From contig DATHET010000193.1 of assembly GCA_035490315.1 (NCBI GenBank), positions 1 through 55,973 on the forward strand: DNA of 55,973 bases. Direction: 5' to 3'. Made by a program: the position numbers and the translations under genes. Position 1 is the first letter of the stretch; each line of letters opens with the position of its first letter. Below the pieces are notes generated by a model, which was given only the letters and a program-made list of their open reading frames with translations, did no database searches and had not been told where the DNA came from. Source of the stretch: JADJQU01 sp035490315 (GTDB lineage: Bacteria; Planctomycetota; UBA1135; GCA-002686595). Shown here one piece after another: positions 1 to 8,620 of the stretch.

Positions 1-2
1 CG

Positions 3-587
3 GCTGGGCGCATCGAGACGCTTTCCATCAATCTGCCGAGCGGGTCCCTCCTGCCGTCGAGCTTGCTGACGTCGATTGCGCGACCGGCCGATCTATGGCT
101 CTCGATCGACGGCCGCTCCGCTTACGTGCTGGACCAGCAGACGGCTCGCGTCGTCGCCTTCCGGATCGACACGCTCAGCGGCGGCCTCATCGCCCTGGGC
201 TCGGCGACGAACCTGGTCGGCTCGCCGACGCGCCTGGTGAGCGCGCAGCCCTTCGACCTGCTGCACATCTTCCCTGGCTTGACCATGCTCGCGCTCGACC
301 CACTGACGCGCCAGGCGCTTCCGATCGACGTCGATCCGAAGACCGGGCTCTTGACCGCGACGCTCAATTACGTGGCGGACCTGCCCCTGGGCACGCAGTC
401 GATCGGGGTCGTCGAAGGGGTCGGGTTCAACGACGTGCTCCTCTCGGCGAGCGACGACGGCGCGAGCGGGCAGCTCGCGAGCTTCCAGCGCGACGACACG
501 GCGCAGGTCTGGGTTCCTGTCGACACCGTCGCTCTCGGTCGTGGCCCGCTCGCGATCGCCAAACGTCCGCGCCTGGTGGCGCCTTGA
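3..587 (+). CDS. Beta-propeller (lactonase/YVTN-like) protein, 3' part
   Basis: The reading frame is open from the left edge of the window, so only the last 194 residues or so are present. The sequence has repeated strand-rich units (for example DGRSAYVLDQQTARVVAFRI, then a DPKTG turn) of the kind seen in 6-phosphogluconolactonase-like or YVTN beta-propellers, where each blade ends in a short D-x-x-T-G loop. Such proteins are often extracytoplasmic in this type of bacterium, but the N-terminus is missing, so location and function cannot be read. The stop codon lies inside the first copy of a 35-bp tandem repeat that continues downstream. Fold assignment is moderate; no enzyme activity is claimed. 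Confidence 0.6.
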   Translation, partial: AGRIETLSINLPSGSLLPSSLLTSIARPADLWLSIDGRSAYVLDQQTARVVAFRIDTLSGGLIALGSATNLVGSPTRLVSAQPFDLLHIFPGLTMLALDPLTRQALPIDVDPKTGLLTATLNYVADLPLGTQSIGVVEGVGFNDVLLSASDDGASGQLASFQRDDTAQVWVPVDTVALGRGPLAIAKRPRLVAP

Positions 588-666
588 ATCGGAAGGAACG
601 TCTGCGCCGAGTGGTGCCTTGAATCGGAACGAACGTCTGCGGCTGGTGGTGCCTTGAATCGGAACG
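562..666 (+). repeat. 35-bp tandem repeat, three copies, overlapping a gene end
   Basis: Three units begin at 562, 597 and 632, each starting AACGTCYGCG and containing GCCTTGAATCGGAA (at 581, 616 and 651). The period is exactly 35 bp, with a few substitutions between copies. The first unit contains the stop codon of the upstream gene, so the array looks like repeated duplication of that gene's last codons. 35 is not a multiple of 3, so copies 2 and 3 would not add in-frame units. The spacer from 667 to 715 before the next gene end shows nothing else recognisable. Confidence 0.85.
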
Positions 667-715
667 CGCGACGAGTCAGCGCGGATCGAAGCTCGCAGCC
701 TCTCCTTCGACGTTC

Positions 716-2689
716 TCAAACCGTGTAGGCGTTCAACTCGACGCTCTCGGTGCCCCGGTCGACGCACAGGGCGATCGACCGTTCGGGAACCACGAGCAGG
801 ATCCTGCCGTTGGGTTGCAGATGCCGCTCGTCAACGGTGACGAGACCATTCTTGCTGACTTGGCAGCGTCGCAAACGATCATCCTGAGCGAGGTACAGGG
901 TCTCACCGCTGCGCGAGACCCAGAGATCCTGGAATGTGCGCCCGAGAGGAACATCCACACGCGCGCCGGAACCGAGCGAGAGGAGCGCGAGAGCATCCCA
1001 ACGGAGCGCGCTCTCGCCGGGATGCTTGGTTCCAGCTTCGGCCACAAAGGGTTCGCCGAGGCCGAGCAGGATCCGCTGATCGGCGCGCGAGTAGGCGGCC
1101 GCGCGAAATGGGCCGGGCGTCGCGAGCTGCTTCACTCGGCCGGTCGCAGGCGCGTATTCGGAGACGAGACCTTCCTTGCCCGACGCGATGATCAGGTTTT
1201 CCGCCGCGTCGACGAACAGGCCGTCACACGAGCCGATGCGCTTGCGCTCGCAGGATCCGCGGGTCAGATCGTAGATCCCAAGGGTCGGGCCGTCCCCGTG
1301 CATCAGGAAGGTCTTGCGTCCGATCAGCGCGGAGTGGAACGAGTTCTGCGGCACGCTTTTCTGCCAGCGTTCGCGCTCGGAGCCAGTTCGACGGTCGAAT
1401 TCAATCAGGCGTTTTCTGCCCACGGCTAGCACCGAGTCGCCGCGCTCGTCCAAGCACGCCGACGCAAGATCGGTCCGCGTCCGCAGCTCGAGCTGCTGTG
1501 CGCCGTCGCGAAGCCCGATCTTCCTCAAGCAGATCGAGGCGTAGGCAGTGCCCCAGCCGTCGGAGACATAGACGCTGTCCGACTCGAGGTCGCACACCGG
1601 AGTCATCGAGCCGAACAGCGAGAAGGGGAGCCGCGCGGTCCACAGGGGAGATCCAAAGCTCATCGGGCGCTCGTGGAGCGAGGGACGTGCGATTCGGCGA
1701 GCACTCCAGTCAAGAATTGCCGCACGTGCTCGGGTCATCTCCCCCGTGAACTTGTGGCCGGTGCCCGGGTAGAGCATGAAGTGGGCGCGCGTTCCAACGG
1801 ACTTATGGAGCGTGACACTGTCTTCCCAGCGCTCGGGGGGTGTCGCGCCAAAGTGGCGCTCGACAAGCTGCTTGTCCTGCTCGTCGTACCCGTCGCCGAA
1901 TTGCAGCGAGTCGTTCGTGTCGCGCTCGCCCATGAAGATGAACATCGGCACCTTCGCGTAGGCATCTCGATCGAAAGCGCGGCCCGTCAGCTCCTCGAGG
2001 TCCGCGATTCCGACGGGGTAGCGCAGGCTTTCGCCTCCCTCGTCCGAGATCGGTGCGATCGGCCAGCCGCCGGGCGATCCGATCGCCGCGACGAGGACTC
2101 GATCGGGATGCAGCGCCGTGAACCGATCGGCGAACATTCCATTGGCCGAAAAACCCATCAGGAGCACGCGCTCATCGACGCTCCATCCGCGCGTGGCGAG
2201 CGCCGCTCGCGCATCGTCGATCATCGCCAGGAGCTGCAGATCGATGCGCTCGAGACCCGGGGTCTTCGTGGTCAGGCAATCGCGGTCGAGGGCGTGTGTG
2301 TAGACCTGCCAGCTCGACGCCGGCCGCGGAAAGATCGGCACGAGCGCGACGACATCGAGCTCGTCGGCGAGCGAAGAATCGCGCCACGCCCGCAACCAGG
2401 CAGCGCGCTCGTGCACGGCGAAGTCGTCATCGGCCCGACCGGTGTTGTTCGGCAGCACGAGCAGATGCACCGGTGACCCTGCGGCGACGCGGGCCTGGAT
2501 GGTGGTGGGGACGTAGAGGTAGTAGGGCCAGCGATAGGCGCTCTCGGCGCTCGGCTCGATACGGGTGAGCTTCGAATCGAATTGCCACCAGAGTGCGCCG
2601 ACGATCAGAAGCGCGAGGGCGATGATGCATCCGACCAGGCCGGCAGCTCGCGCAAGGTATTTCCGCAGCCTCGGCTTGCCCTCGAGCAT
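716..2689 (-). CDS. Membrane-anchored alpha/beta-hydrolase with C-terminal propeller-like region
   Basis: A 657-aa protein. Residues about 15-36 form one membrane segment, so the rest is probably outside the cytoplasm. Residues about 55-330 are an alpha/beta-hydrolase: nucleophile elbow G-F-S-A-N-G with Ser181, an acid in GERDTND (Asp257 or Asp260) and His312 in GTGHKF. Family members of this shape are esterases or peptidases; no substrate can be read. Residues about 345-657 are repetitive strand-rich sequence (for example FDRRTGSERERW, IYDLTRG) that resembles a PQQ/WD-type beta-propeller. The ATG at 2689 directly precedes the basic N-terminus and membrane segment. It lies downstream of the ECF-sigma fusion gene on the same strand, 78 bp apart, and may be co-transcribed. 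Confidence 0.75.
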   Translation of the reverse strand: MLEGKPRLRKYLARAAGLVGCIIALALLIVGALWWQFDSKLTRIEPSAESAYRWPYYLYVPTTIQARVAAGSPVHLLVLPNNTGRADDDFAVHERAAWLRAWRDSSLADELDVVALVPIFPRPASSWQVYTHALDRDCLTTKTPGLERIDLQLLAMIDDARAALATRGWSVDERVLLMGFSANGMFADRFTALHPDRVLVAAIGSPGGWPIAPISDEGGESLRYPVGIADLEELTGRAFDRDAYAKVPMFIFMGERDTNDSLQFGDGYDEQDKQLVERHFGATPPERWEDSVTLHKSVGTRAHFMLYPGTGHKFTGEMTRARAAILDWSARRIARPSLHERPMSFGSPLWTARLPFSLFGSMTPVCDLESDSVYVSDGWGTAYASICLRKIGLRDGAQQLELRTRTDLASACLDERGDSVLAVGRKRLIEFDRRTGSERERWQKSVPQNSFHSALIGRKTFLMHGDGPTLGIYDLTRGSCERKRIGSCDGLFVDAAENLIIASGKEGLVSEYAPATGRVKQLATPGPFRAAAYSRADQRILLGLGEPFVAEAGTKHPGESALRWDALALLSLGSGARVDVPLGRTFQDLWVSRSGETLYLAQDDRLRRCQVSKNGLVTVDERHLQPNGRILLVVPERSIALCVDRGTESVELNAYTV

Positions 2690-2767
2690 GACGGGCAGAA
2701 TAGCGCATGCGTGAGGTCCGATCCGATCGGCGTGGCAGTGGAGCGACGTGCCCGACCTGGTCGGAGC

Positions 2768-5700
2768 TCAGCGCCAGCGGAGCTCGAGCGCTTCCTGAGG
2801 CTCTGCTCCGATCTCTACCGGCACTGCCATACGGCCGCGTCCGAGGGCCAATTCGTCGAGCCTGCCGAGGCGCAGCTGAAATTGTCCGAACGGTGCGGGA
2901 TCGAGGCGGAAGCGGCCGCCGGCGTCGATCTCGCGAGCCAGCTCGGGACGAGCGCTGCCCGCGAGTCGCGGCAGCGGCACGATTGCTCCGGAGGCATCGA
3001 GCAGCTGCACTCCGATGCGTTGCTCGCCCACATCGCCCTGCACGCGACCTTCCAAAGTCCCGGCCGCGACGGCATGGAATTCGACTTCATACACGCCGGC
3101 CTCGAAGCGCATGGGGGCGCTGGCCTGGGGAAACCAGCGCAGCTTCCCGTCGGCGTCGGAGATCTGCACACCGATCCGGTAGATGCCGGGATCCATCGCA
3201 GGCAATTCGAATTCGAACACTTTCTCGGTATTGTCGAAGCTGTCGAAGCCGTAGGACCAGCGACCGTGCTCGTCCTCGCCTCCGCTGATTCCGCCGAAGC
3301 GCAGGGGAGCCTGCAGTGGCCAACCGGTGAGGCTCTCGACGATGATCTTGCGGGGCGCGTCCGGCAGTTTCGACTCGGCAGCTTCGGCGTTCAGCTTGGC
3401 GCGCATCGCCAGGGCCGATCCTGCCGCGGCGCCGACGATGCGCACCTTGATGCGAGTTTCCTCGCGCGGGACCAACCTGAGCTCGACTTCCGTGCTTCCC
3501 GCCTGCACGCGGCGGGCGCAGCTGGCATTGCCCTCCCAGGAATAGAAGGTAGGCCACTCGATCCGCGCCGCGTACAGGTCGTGGTCGCCCGGGAGCAGAC
3601 CGCGCAGCTCGAATCGACTGCCGGGACCCCAGGTCAGGACTGGCAACAGTGGGCCACGACCAGCTCGGAGGGCACTCTCGCCGGCTCTCGCGCATTCCAG
3701 GCGCACGGCACGCTGGGGTTTGGTGATCGGCGAGCCGTCGGCTTCGAGCACCTGTCCGCGGATCGACAACAGCGGTTCCAGCACGAGATGAACGCTGAGC
3801 ACGTCTTCGACGGCCGCGCGGGGATCCAGCTCCAGCATGGCGCGAGAGAGCGCCAGTCTGGGCACTTCGTCCGCGTAACCGAGCCCGGCTGCTTTCCCTG
3901 CTGGGATCTGCGCTGTGTCGCCGGCGAGCACGACCAGCGGTCCGAGCAACTCGCGCGAACGCAGCTCGATCGCGATTGCACCGTTCGCGTCGCTGCGGGC
4001 TTCCGCGAGGCTCTGGTGGTCGCCGTTGGGCCGGCCGAGATCGTAGACGTTCACCGGAACGTCCGTGGCGGGCGACAGGTCGGGATGCACGACGTCGCCT
4101 TCGATGCGCACCAGGCCGCCCCAGCGCGCGACCAGCTCGCGGACTTCGCCAGGTCCGAGCACGATCGGAGCGCCGGCGAGCTCCGCGGCGTCGAATAGAA
4201 GCTCACTGCCGCGCAGGCCGGAACTCGTCAGCTTCGGCGTTCCCCTCCAGGTGAGATGGATTCGCAACTTGTGGCCGGCCCACACCCCGCCGATCTCGGC
4301 GCGCCCCTCGGCGTCGGTGTCCGCGGACCGCGTCTGGGCACCTGTGAAGGGATCTGTGTCGGGCCTCTGCTCCGAGGGGTCGAGCTGGATCTGCACGGCG
4401 ACATGCGCAAGCCCAGCTCCGCGTGCATCGATCGCGCGCAGCGCGATGCGCGCTGCCTGCGAGACGATCACCTTCAAGCCGGTCTCACCGCCTGCCGGCA
4501 AGAGCTTGCCTGGTTCGAAACCGACCAGGGACCAGGCTGGATCCTGCACGGCGACCGTGCGGACGCCTGGAAGCTCACCGCGAAGGACACCCTGGTCATC
4601 GCTGATCAGGTCGACCTGCTTGCCCTCTTGCCACGATACGAGGCGCACCGCGAGTCCGGGCAAGGGAACGCCCGCGGGATCGAGGACCTTGCCTTCGACG
4701 ATCCCGTGGGCCACGCGCACGAGCTCGAGATCCGAGCGAGCCTGCGCACCCTTCGCGACCGCCTCCTCGAAGCTCACCGCGCGCCAGCGTTCGTCCGCGG
4801 GCGCCGCGATCGAGACCAGGAAGGCGCTGGTAGACGGCAGCGGCAACTTGGCGGAAAAACGCCCGGTTCCATCCGTCTCGACATGCGCCTGGGCCAGGGT
4901 GTCTCCAGTGCCGCGCCGCTCGGTGACCAGCCGCACGTCCAGCTTCACACCGCCGGCGGCTCCACCAGGCATCGAAAGTGGGGGATAGGCAGCATTGAGC
5001 AACGAACCCTCGATGGCAAAGCTTCCCTCGGGGACAGCTGCCTTTGCGACCTCGCGTGCGCTGGCCGCGGGCGCAGCCAATCGATCCTGGCCGTGAGTCT
5101 CGCTGGGAGTGACGGAGGACGCCTGCGCGAGCTCGCCGCTGGATTCTCGGACGATCTCACTGGAGCGCGTGCCTCGCCAGATCGCGAGGGAGATCGCGCC
5201 GACGAGCAGAGCCATCAAGGCGAAGCCGAGAGCCGGTGTGATCGCAGCCGTGGATGCCACCGTCGCCTTGGCCGAGACATCGACCAGCGAGCCCAGCGCA
5301 AGCCCCCACGCATCGCGCGATCCATGGGTGCGGTCGAGATGCTCCCGCAGCTGCTGGTGCGCGCGCGACAGGCGCGACTTGACCGTCGCCAGGGGCGTGC
5401 CCGTCTCCGCGGCGATGCGCGAGGGCTCGTGGTCGCGGTAGTAGCGTGCGACGATGGTCGAGCGGTAAGGCTCGTCGAGAGCGAGCACGGCATCGACCAC
5501 CGAGCTCAGGATGGCCGTGTCGGCGGACTCGTCCTCGGGCGGCGTGATCTCGTTGCGGGCGGCGCGCTGCTCGCGCAGAGCACGGTTCGACTGGCCGCGG
5601 CGTTGGTTGTTCGCCAGGTTGCGCAACACACGCGCGAACCAGGCGCGCGGGTCGAGAGGATTGCGCGGCGGCGATTGGACGTAGCGCAACAGCGCTTCTT

Positions 5701-5818
5701 GCGCGAGATCGTCCGCCTCGTGCTCGTCGCCGCCGAGCAGGTGGCGCGCGAGCGAGCGCACGAACTGCGAGTGCTGGAGGATCGCCTCCGCTGCGGGGAG
5801 TTCTGCGTGCGAGTCCAT
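2768..5818 (-). CDS. ECF sigma factor fused to a membrane anchor and a large extracytoplasmic region
   Basis: A 1016-aa protein. Residues about 15-80 match sigma-70 region 2 (DDLAQEALLRYV; NPLDPRAWFARVLRN) and residues about 105-160 match region 4 (LDEPYRSTIVARYY; TPLATVKSRLSRA), so the N-terminus should bind core RNA polymerase and promoter DNA. One membrane helix follows (about 195-215). The remaining 800 residues are strand-rich modules resembling carboxypeptidase-regulatory or Ig-like domains (for example VEGKVLDPAGVPLPG, IRGQVLEADGSPI). The likely topology is a cytoplasmic sigma part tethered to a periplasmic sensor, replacing a separate anti-sigma factor; this is inference. Ordinary ECF factors have about 180-200 residues. 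The frame is open through both halves without a frameshift. It starts 9 bp after the stop of the upstream hydrolase gene, so they are probably one operon. Confidence 0.85.
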   Translation of the reverse strand: MDSHAELPAAEAILQHSQFVRSLARHLLGGDEHEADDLAQEALLRYVQSPPRNPLDPRAWFARVLRNLANNQRRGQSNRALREQRAARNEITPPEDESADTAILSSVVDAVLALDEPYRSTIVARYYRDHEPSRIAAETGTPLATVKSRLSRAHQQLREHLDRTHGSRDAWGLALGSLVDVSAKATVASTAAITPALGFALMALLVGAISLAIWRGTRSSEIVRESSGELAQASSVTPSETHGQDRLAAPAASAREVAKAAVPEGSFAIEGSLLNAAYPPLSMPGGAAGGVKLDVRLVTERRGTGDTLAQAHVETDGTGRFSAKLPLPSTSAFLVSIAAPADERWRAVSFEEAVAKGAQARSDLELVRVAHGIVEGKVLDPAGVPLPGLAVRLVSWQEGKQVDLISDDQGVLRGELPGVRTVAVQDPAWSLVGFEPGKLLPAGGETGLKVIVSQAARIALRAIDARGAGLAHVAVQIQLDPSEQRPDTDPFTGAQTRSADTDAEGRAEIGGVWAGHKLRIHLTWRGTPKLTSSGLRGSELLFDAAELAGAPIVLGPGEVRELVARWGGLVRIEGDVVHPDLSPATDVPVNVYDLGRPNGDHQSLAEARSDANGAIAIELRSRELLGPLVVLAGDTAQIPAGKAAGLGYADEVPRLALSRAMLELDPRAAVEDVLSVHLVLEPLLSIRGQVLEADGSPITKPQRAVRLECARAGESALRAGRGPLLPVLTWGPGSRFELRGLLPGDHDLYAARIEWPTFYSWEGNASCARRVQAGSTEVELRLVPREETRIKVRIVGAAAGSALAMRAKLNAEAAESKLPDAPRKIIVESLTGWPLQAPLRFGGISGGEDEHGRWSYGFDSFDNTEKVFEFELPAMDPGIYRIGVQISDADGKLRWFPQASAPMRFEAGVYEVEFHAVAAGTLEGRVQGDVGEQRIGVQLLDASGAIVPLPRLAGSARPELAREIDAGGRFRLDPAPFGQFQLRLGRLDELALGRGRMAVPVEIGAEPQEALELRWR

Positions 5819-5827
5819 GCCGCGGAG

Positions 5828-7033
5828 CTACTTGCGCTGCGCTAGCCAGCTCTGTGCGTAGTAGGCCTCGTAGGTGCAGGGCGCGACCCGCAGCAGCTCT
5901 TCCAGCTTCTCGTAGCCATCCGACTTCTTCTCCCCGCGCAGCATCCCGCGCGCCGCCTCGAACAGGCGCGCTCCCTCGTGGCGCTGGTCGTGGCGATTCT
6001 CGAGGTATTTTGCGACCAGAGGCTGCGCGGTCGCGCTCGATCCGTACACGCGCCAGAACTCGAGCCACTGCGGCACCCAATCGGCCGGCTTGCCTTTCAT
6101 GGCGGCAGTCATTTTCTCGACTGCTTTCGCGGCCGCGGCCTCCGCCGACTTGACCAGGGCCGGTGACTTGTCCTTCGAGGCCTTGGCAACCTCCAGCACC
6201 CAACCCCACTCGTCGCCCTTGGCCCAGTCCCGGGCGAGATCGAGGCTGCGTTTGGGCTCGCGACCGTTCATCGCGTCGAGCCAGGAAAGCGCGTCGTCGA
6301 CTGGCGACAGCATGAACTGGTGCTCGAGATGCTCCGGCGCGTACAGGCGCAGCTTGGTCCAGCCCATGGCGCGGAAGCAATCGTAGGCGTGCTGTCCTTG
6401 ACTGAAGTTGACGACGGGATCGGCTTTGCCATGGATCACGGCGACGGCGATCTCCTTCTGCTTCTCGTGCACCTTCGGTTCGTCTTCCCAGAGGTTGGGC
6501 TCGTTCTGCATCCAGCAGTCGCCGGCCATCGGCAGCGCGCCCTGGTACAGCTCGGGGAACAGCAGGATCACGCTGTAGGTAAGGAAGCCGCCCTGCGAGT
6601 GACCTCCGACGTAGGTGACCGTGGTCTTGAAGGTCTTCTGCACTTCCTCGGTCACGTCGGCAACGTAGGGCGCGCTTTCGAAGGTGAAGTTGTTCTGGCC
6701 GAACGGATCCGTTCCCTGCTCGCCGTTGGGACAGCACAGGATCGCGTCGTCGGCCCAGTTCATCGATTCGAACGATCGCAGGTAGTCGAGACCATTCATG
6801 CTCGAGCCGTGCAGGAACACGATCAGTCTCGCACCCGCCTTCGCGTCATATTTCTTGGGCAGGCGCAGGAAATAGCCCATGGCCTTCGACTTGGACTTCA
6901 ACAGGCCCGTCTGGCCCGGCTTGAGCTTCGACGGGGAATCGAACAGTGCCGGCTTGTCGTCAGCGCGAGAAGGAGGCGCGACCGCGGGTTCGAGGGTCAA
7001 CAGCAGAAATGCAAGCCAGGCGAGAATTCTCAT
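5828..7033 (-). CDS. Secreted esterase-like alpha/beta-hydrolase
   Basis: A 401-aa protein with a signal peptide at residues 1-24 (hydrophobic run then AVAPPSRAD). The alpha/beta-hydrolase core has an oxyanion-side motif FLHGSSMNG, the nucleophile elbow G-G-H-S-Q-G-G with Ser146, an acid at Asp205 (HGKADPVV) and a histidine around His238 (EHLEHQFM). This arrangement fits the PHB-depolymerase/feruloyl-esterase type of secreted esterases. The last 150 residues are helical and Lys/Ala-rich, without a recognisable domain. It is the first gene of a likely two-gene unit with the ECF-sigma fusion, 9 bp away. The substrate is unknown. Confidence 0.75.
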   Translation of the reverse strand: MRILAWLAFLLLTLEPAVAPPSRADDKPALFDSPSKLKPGQTGLLKSKSKAMGYFLRLPKKYDAKAGARLIVFLHGSSMNGLDYLRSFESMNWADDAILCCPNGEQGTDPFGQNNFTFESAPYVADVTEEVQKTFKTTVTYVGGHSQGGFLTYSVILLFPELYQGALPMAGDCWMQNEPNLWEDEPKVHEKQKEIAVAVIHGKADPVVNFSQGQHAYDCFRAMGWTKLRLYAPEHLEHQFMLSPVDDALSWLDAMNGREPKRSLDLARDWAKGDEWGWVLEVAKASKDKSPALVKSAEAAAAKAVEKMTAAMKGKPADWVPQWLEFWRVYGSSATAQPLVAKYLENRHDQRHEGARLFEAARGMLRGEKKSDGYEKLEELLRVAPCTYEAYYAQSWLAQRK

Positions 7034-7183
7034 GGGCGTCGAAGATCAAGACACTCTGCTCTGCCTCGAGGATGCAGGAAAAGTCCGCGGAACGACCGAA
7101 TTCCGTGCTCGACACCCTCGGACAGCTCGACGCATTTCAACACGGGAGCTCCGCGGTGTGGGATCGCCGCTCACCGCGCGATC

Positions 7184-8605
7184 TCAAGCCCGGCTCATCG
7201 CTCCCCGGATCGCAGCGACAGAGCGGTCGACATCGTCCTCCGTCGTGCTCCAGTTCGAGACCGAGATGCGCATGTAGCGCCGGCCGCGCCAGGTCGTTCC
7301 GCCCATCCAGCAGGTTCCCTCGCGCTGCACCGCCGCGAGGATCCGCTCCGTGCGCTCGTCGCTGCCGAAGCTGACCAGGACCTGATTCAAGACGATCGCA
7401 TTGCCGATCGTGACCCCTTCGAGACGACCGAGTGCCTCGCCGAAGCGCCGAGCGAGTGCGCAGCATCTTTCGACGAGGTCGCTGACGCCGCAGGTTCCGA
7501 GCTCGCGCAGCGCCGCCCAGGTCGCGAAGCCGCGCGCGCGCCGCGACGACTCCGGGACGTAATCCGACGGCGCGCGCAGGCTTCCCCTTCCATGGCCGAC
7601 CAGGTAAGCCGCGGTGAAGCTCATCGAAGCCAGGTGAGCCTTTGCATCGGCGCAGAACACGTAGCCCGAGTCGTAAGGAACGTTGAGCCACTTGTGGCCG
7701 TCGACGCTCCACGAGTCCGCCTGCTCGATCCCGGCGACCAGCGGCGCGGTTCGTTCGCAAGCCGCGGCCCACAGCCCGAAAGCTCCGTCGACGTGCACCC
7801 ACGCGCCGTGGCGGTGCGCGATCGCCGCGGCGCGAGCGAGGTCGTCGCAAGCCCCGGTGTTCACGTTGCCGGCTTGGAGGCAGACGATCGTCGGCCCCGC
7901 GGCGCCCGACGCGAGGACACGCGCCAGCTCGGCGGTGTCGATCGCACCATTGGAGTCGGCCGCGACGGGAACGATCCCGCGCGTGCCCAACCCGAGCAGG
8001 CGCAAGGAACGATCGATCGTGGCATGGCGCTCGACGCTGGCGATGACGCGCAGGCTCGGAGCGCCGAAAAGGCCCTGGGCTTCGACATCCCAACCCGCGT
8101 TCGCGAGGACGCGATGTCGCGCGGCAGCGAGCGCGACCGTGTTCGCTCCCTGGCCTCCGGTGACCAGTCCGAACGACGCACCCGCCGGTATCCGCAGCAA
8201 TTGCTTCAGCCACTCGCCGACGACCTGCTCGACCGCGGCCGCGGCGGGCGAGGTGACCGCATTGAACGCCGGCTGATCCCAGCCGATCGCGAGCATGTCC
8301 GCGCAGGTCGCCGATTCGAGCGCGCCTCCCACGACGAAGCCGAAGTAGCGCGGCCCCGTCGTCGCGACCAGGCCCGGTTCCGCCGCGGCGACGAGCTGCT
8401 CGATCACCTGCTCCGGCGTCGAGCCTCGCGTCGGCAACGGCCCGCCGAACGCGGCGAGAAGCTTGTCGAATTCGACGACGGGAGCGACCGGCCGCTCCGC
8501 GGTGGAATTCCGGTACTTCAAGATGCGCGTCGCGGTCTCCTGCAACAGGCTGGATTTCGTGTCGTGCTTGTTCGCAACTTGGAGAGCGTCGTCGAAGTCA
8601 GACAT
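7184..8605 (-). CDS. PLP-dependent group II decarboxylase
   Basis: A 473-aa protein, the usual length for group II amino-acid decarboxylases (aromatic amino acid, glutamate, diaminobutyrate). Visible family features are the glycine-rich cofactor region VTGGQGANTVAL (about 148-159), the ring-stacking histidine in VERHATID (His194), the Asp that contacts the pyridine nitrogen in VHVDGAFG (Asp273) and the PLP-binding lysine in VDGHKWLNVPYD (Lys305). The reaction is expected to be amino-acid decarboxylation to an amine; which amino acid cannot be told. The start lies 15 bp after the stop of the upstream membrane-anchored protein gene. The 150-bp stretch downstream (7034-7183) shows nothing recognisable. 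Confidence 0.85.
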   Translation of the reverse strand: MSDFDDALQVANKHDTKSSLLQETATRILKYRNSTAERPVAPVVEFDKLLAAFGGPLPTRGSTPEQVIEQLVAAAEPGLVATTGPRYFGFVVGGALESATCADMLAIGWDQPAFNAVTSPAAAAVEQVVGEWLKQLLRIPAGASFGLVTGGQGANTVALAAARHRVLANAGWDVEAQGLFGAPSLRVIASVERHATIDRSLRLLGLGTRGIVPVAADSNGAIDTAELARVLASGAAGPTIVCLQAGNVNTGACDDLARAAAIAHRHGAWVHVDGAFGLWAAACERTAPLVAGIEQADSWSVDGHKWLNVPYDSGYVFCADAKAHLASMSFTAAYLVGHGRGSLRAPSDYVPESSRRARGFATWAALRELGTCGVSDLVERCCALARRFGEALGRLEGVTIGNAIVLNQVLVSFGSDERTERILAAVQREGTCWMGGTTWRGRRYMRISVSNWSTTEDDVDRSVAAIRGAMSRA

Positions 8606-8620
8606 AGCGGTACCTTCCGT

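Noticed and set aside
8501..8516. A sequence resembling the end of family C (GGTGGAATTCCGGTAC)
   Set aside because: It has a mismatch and a missing base, no partner arm, and lies inside the coding region of the decarboxylase; likely chance.
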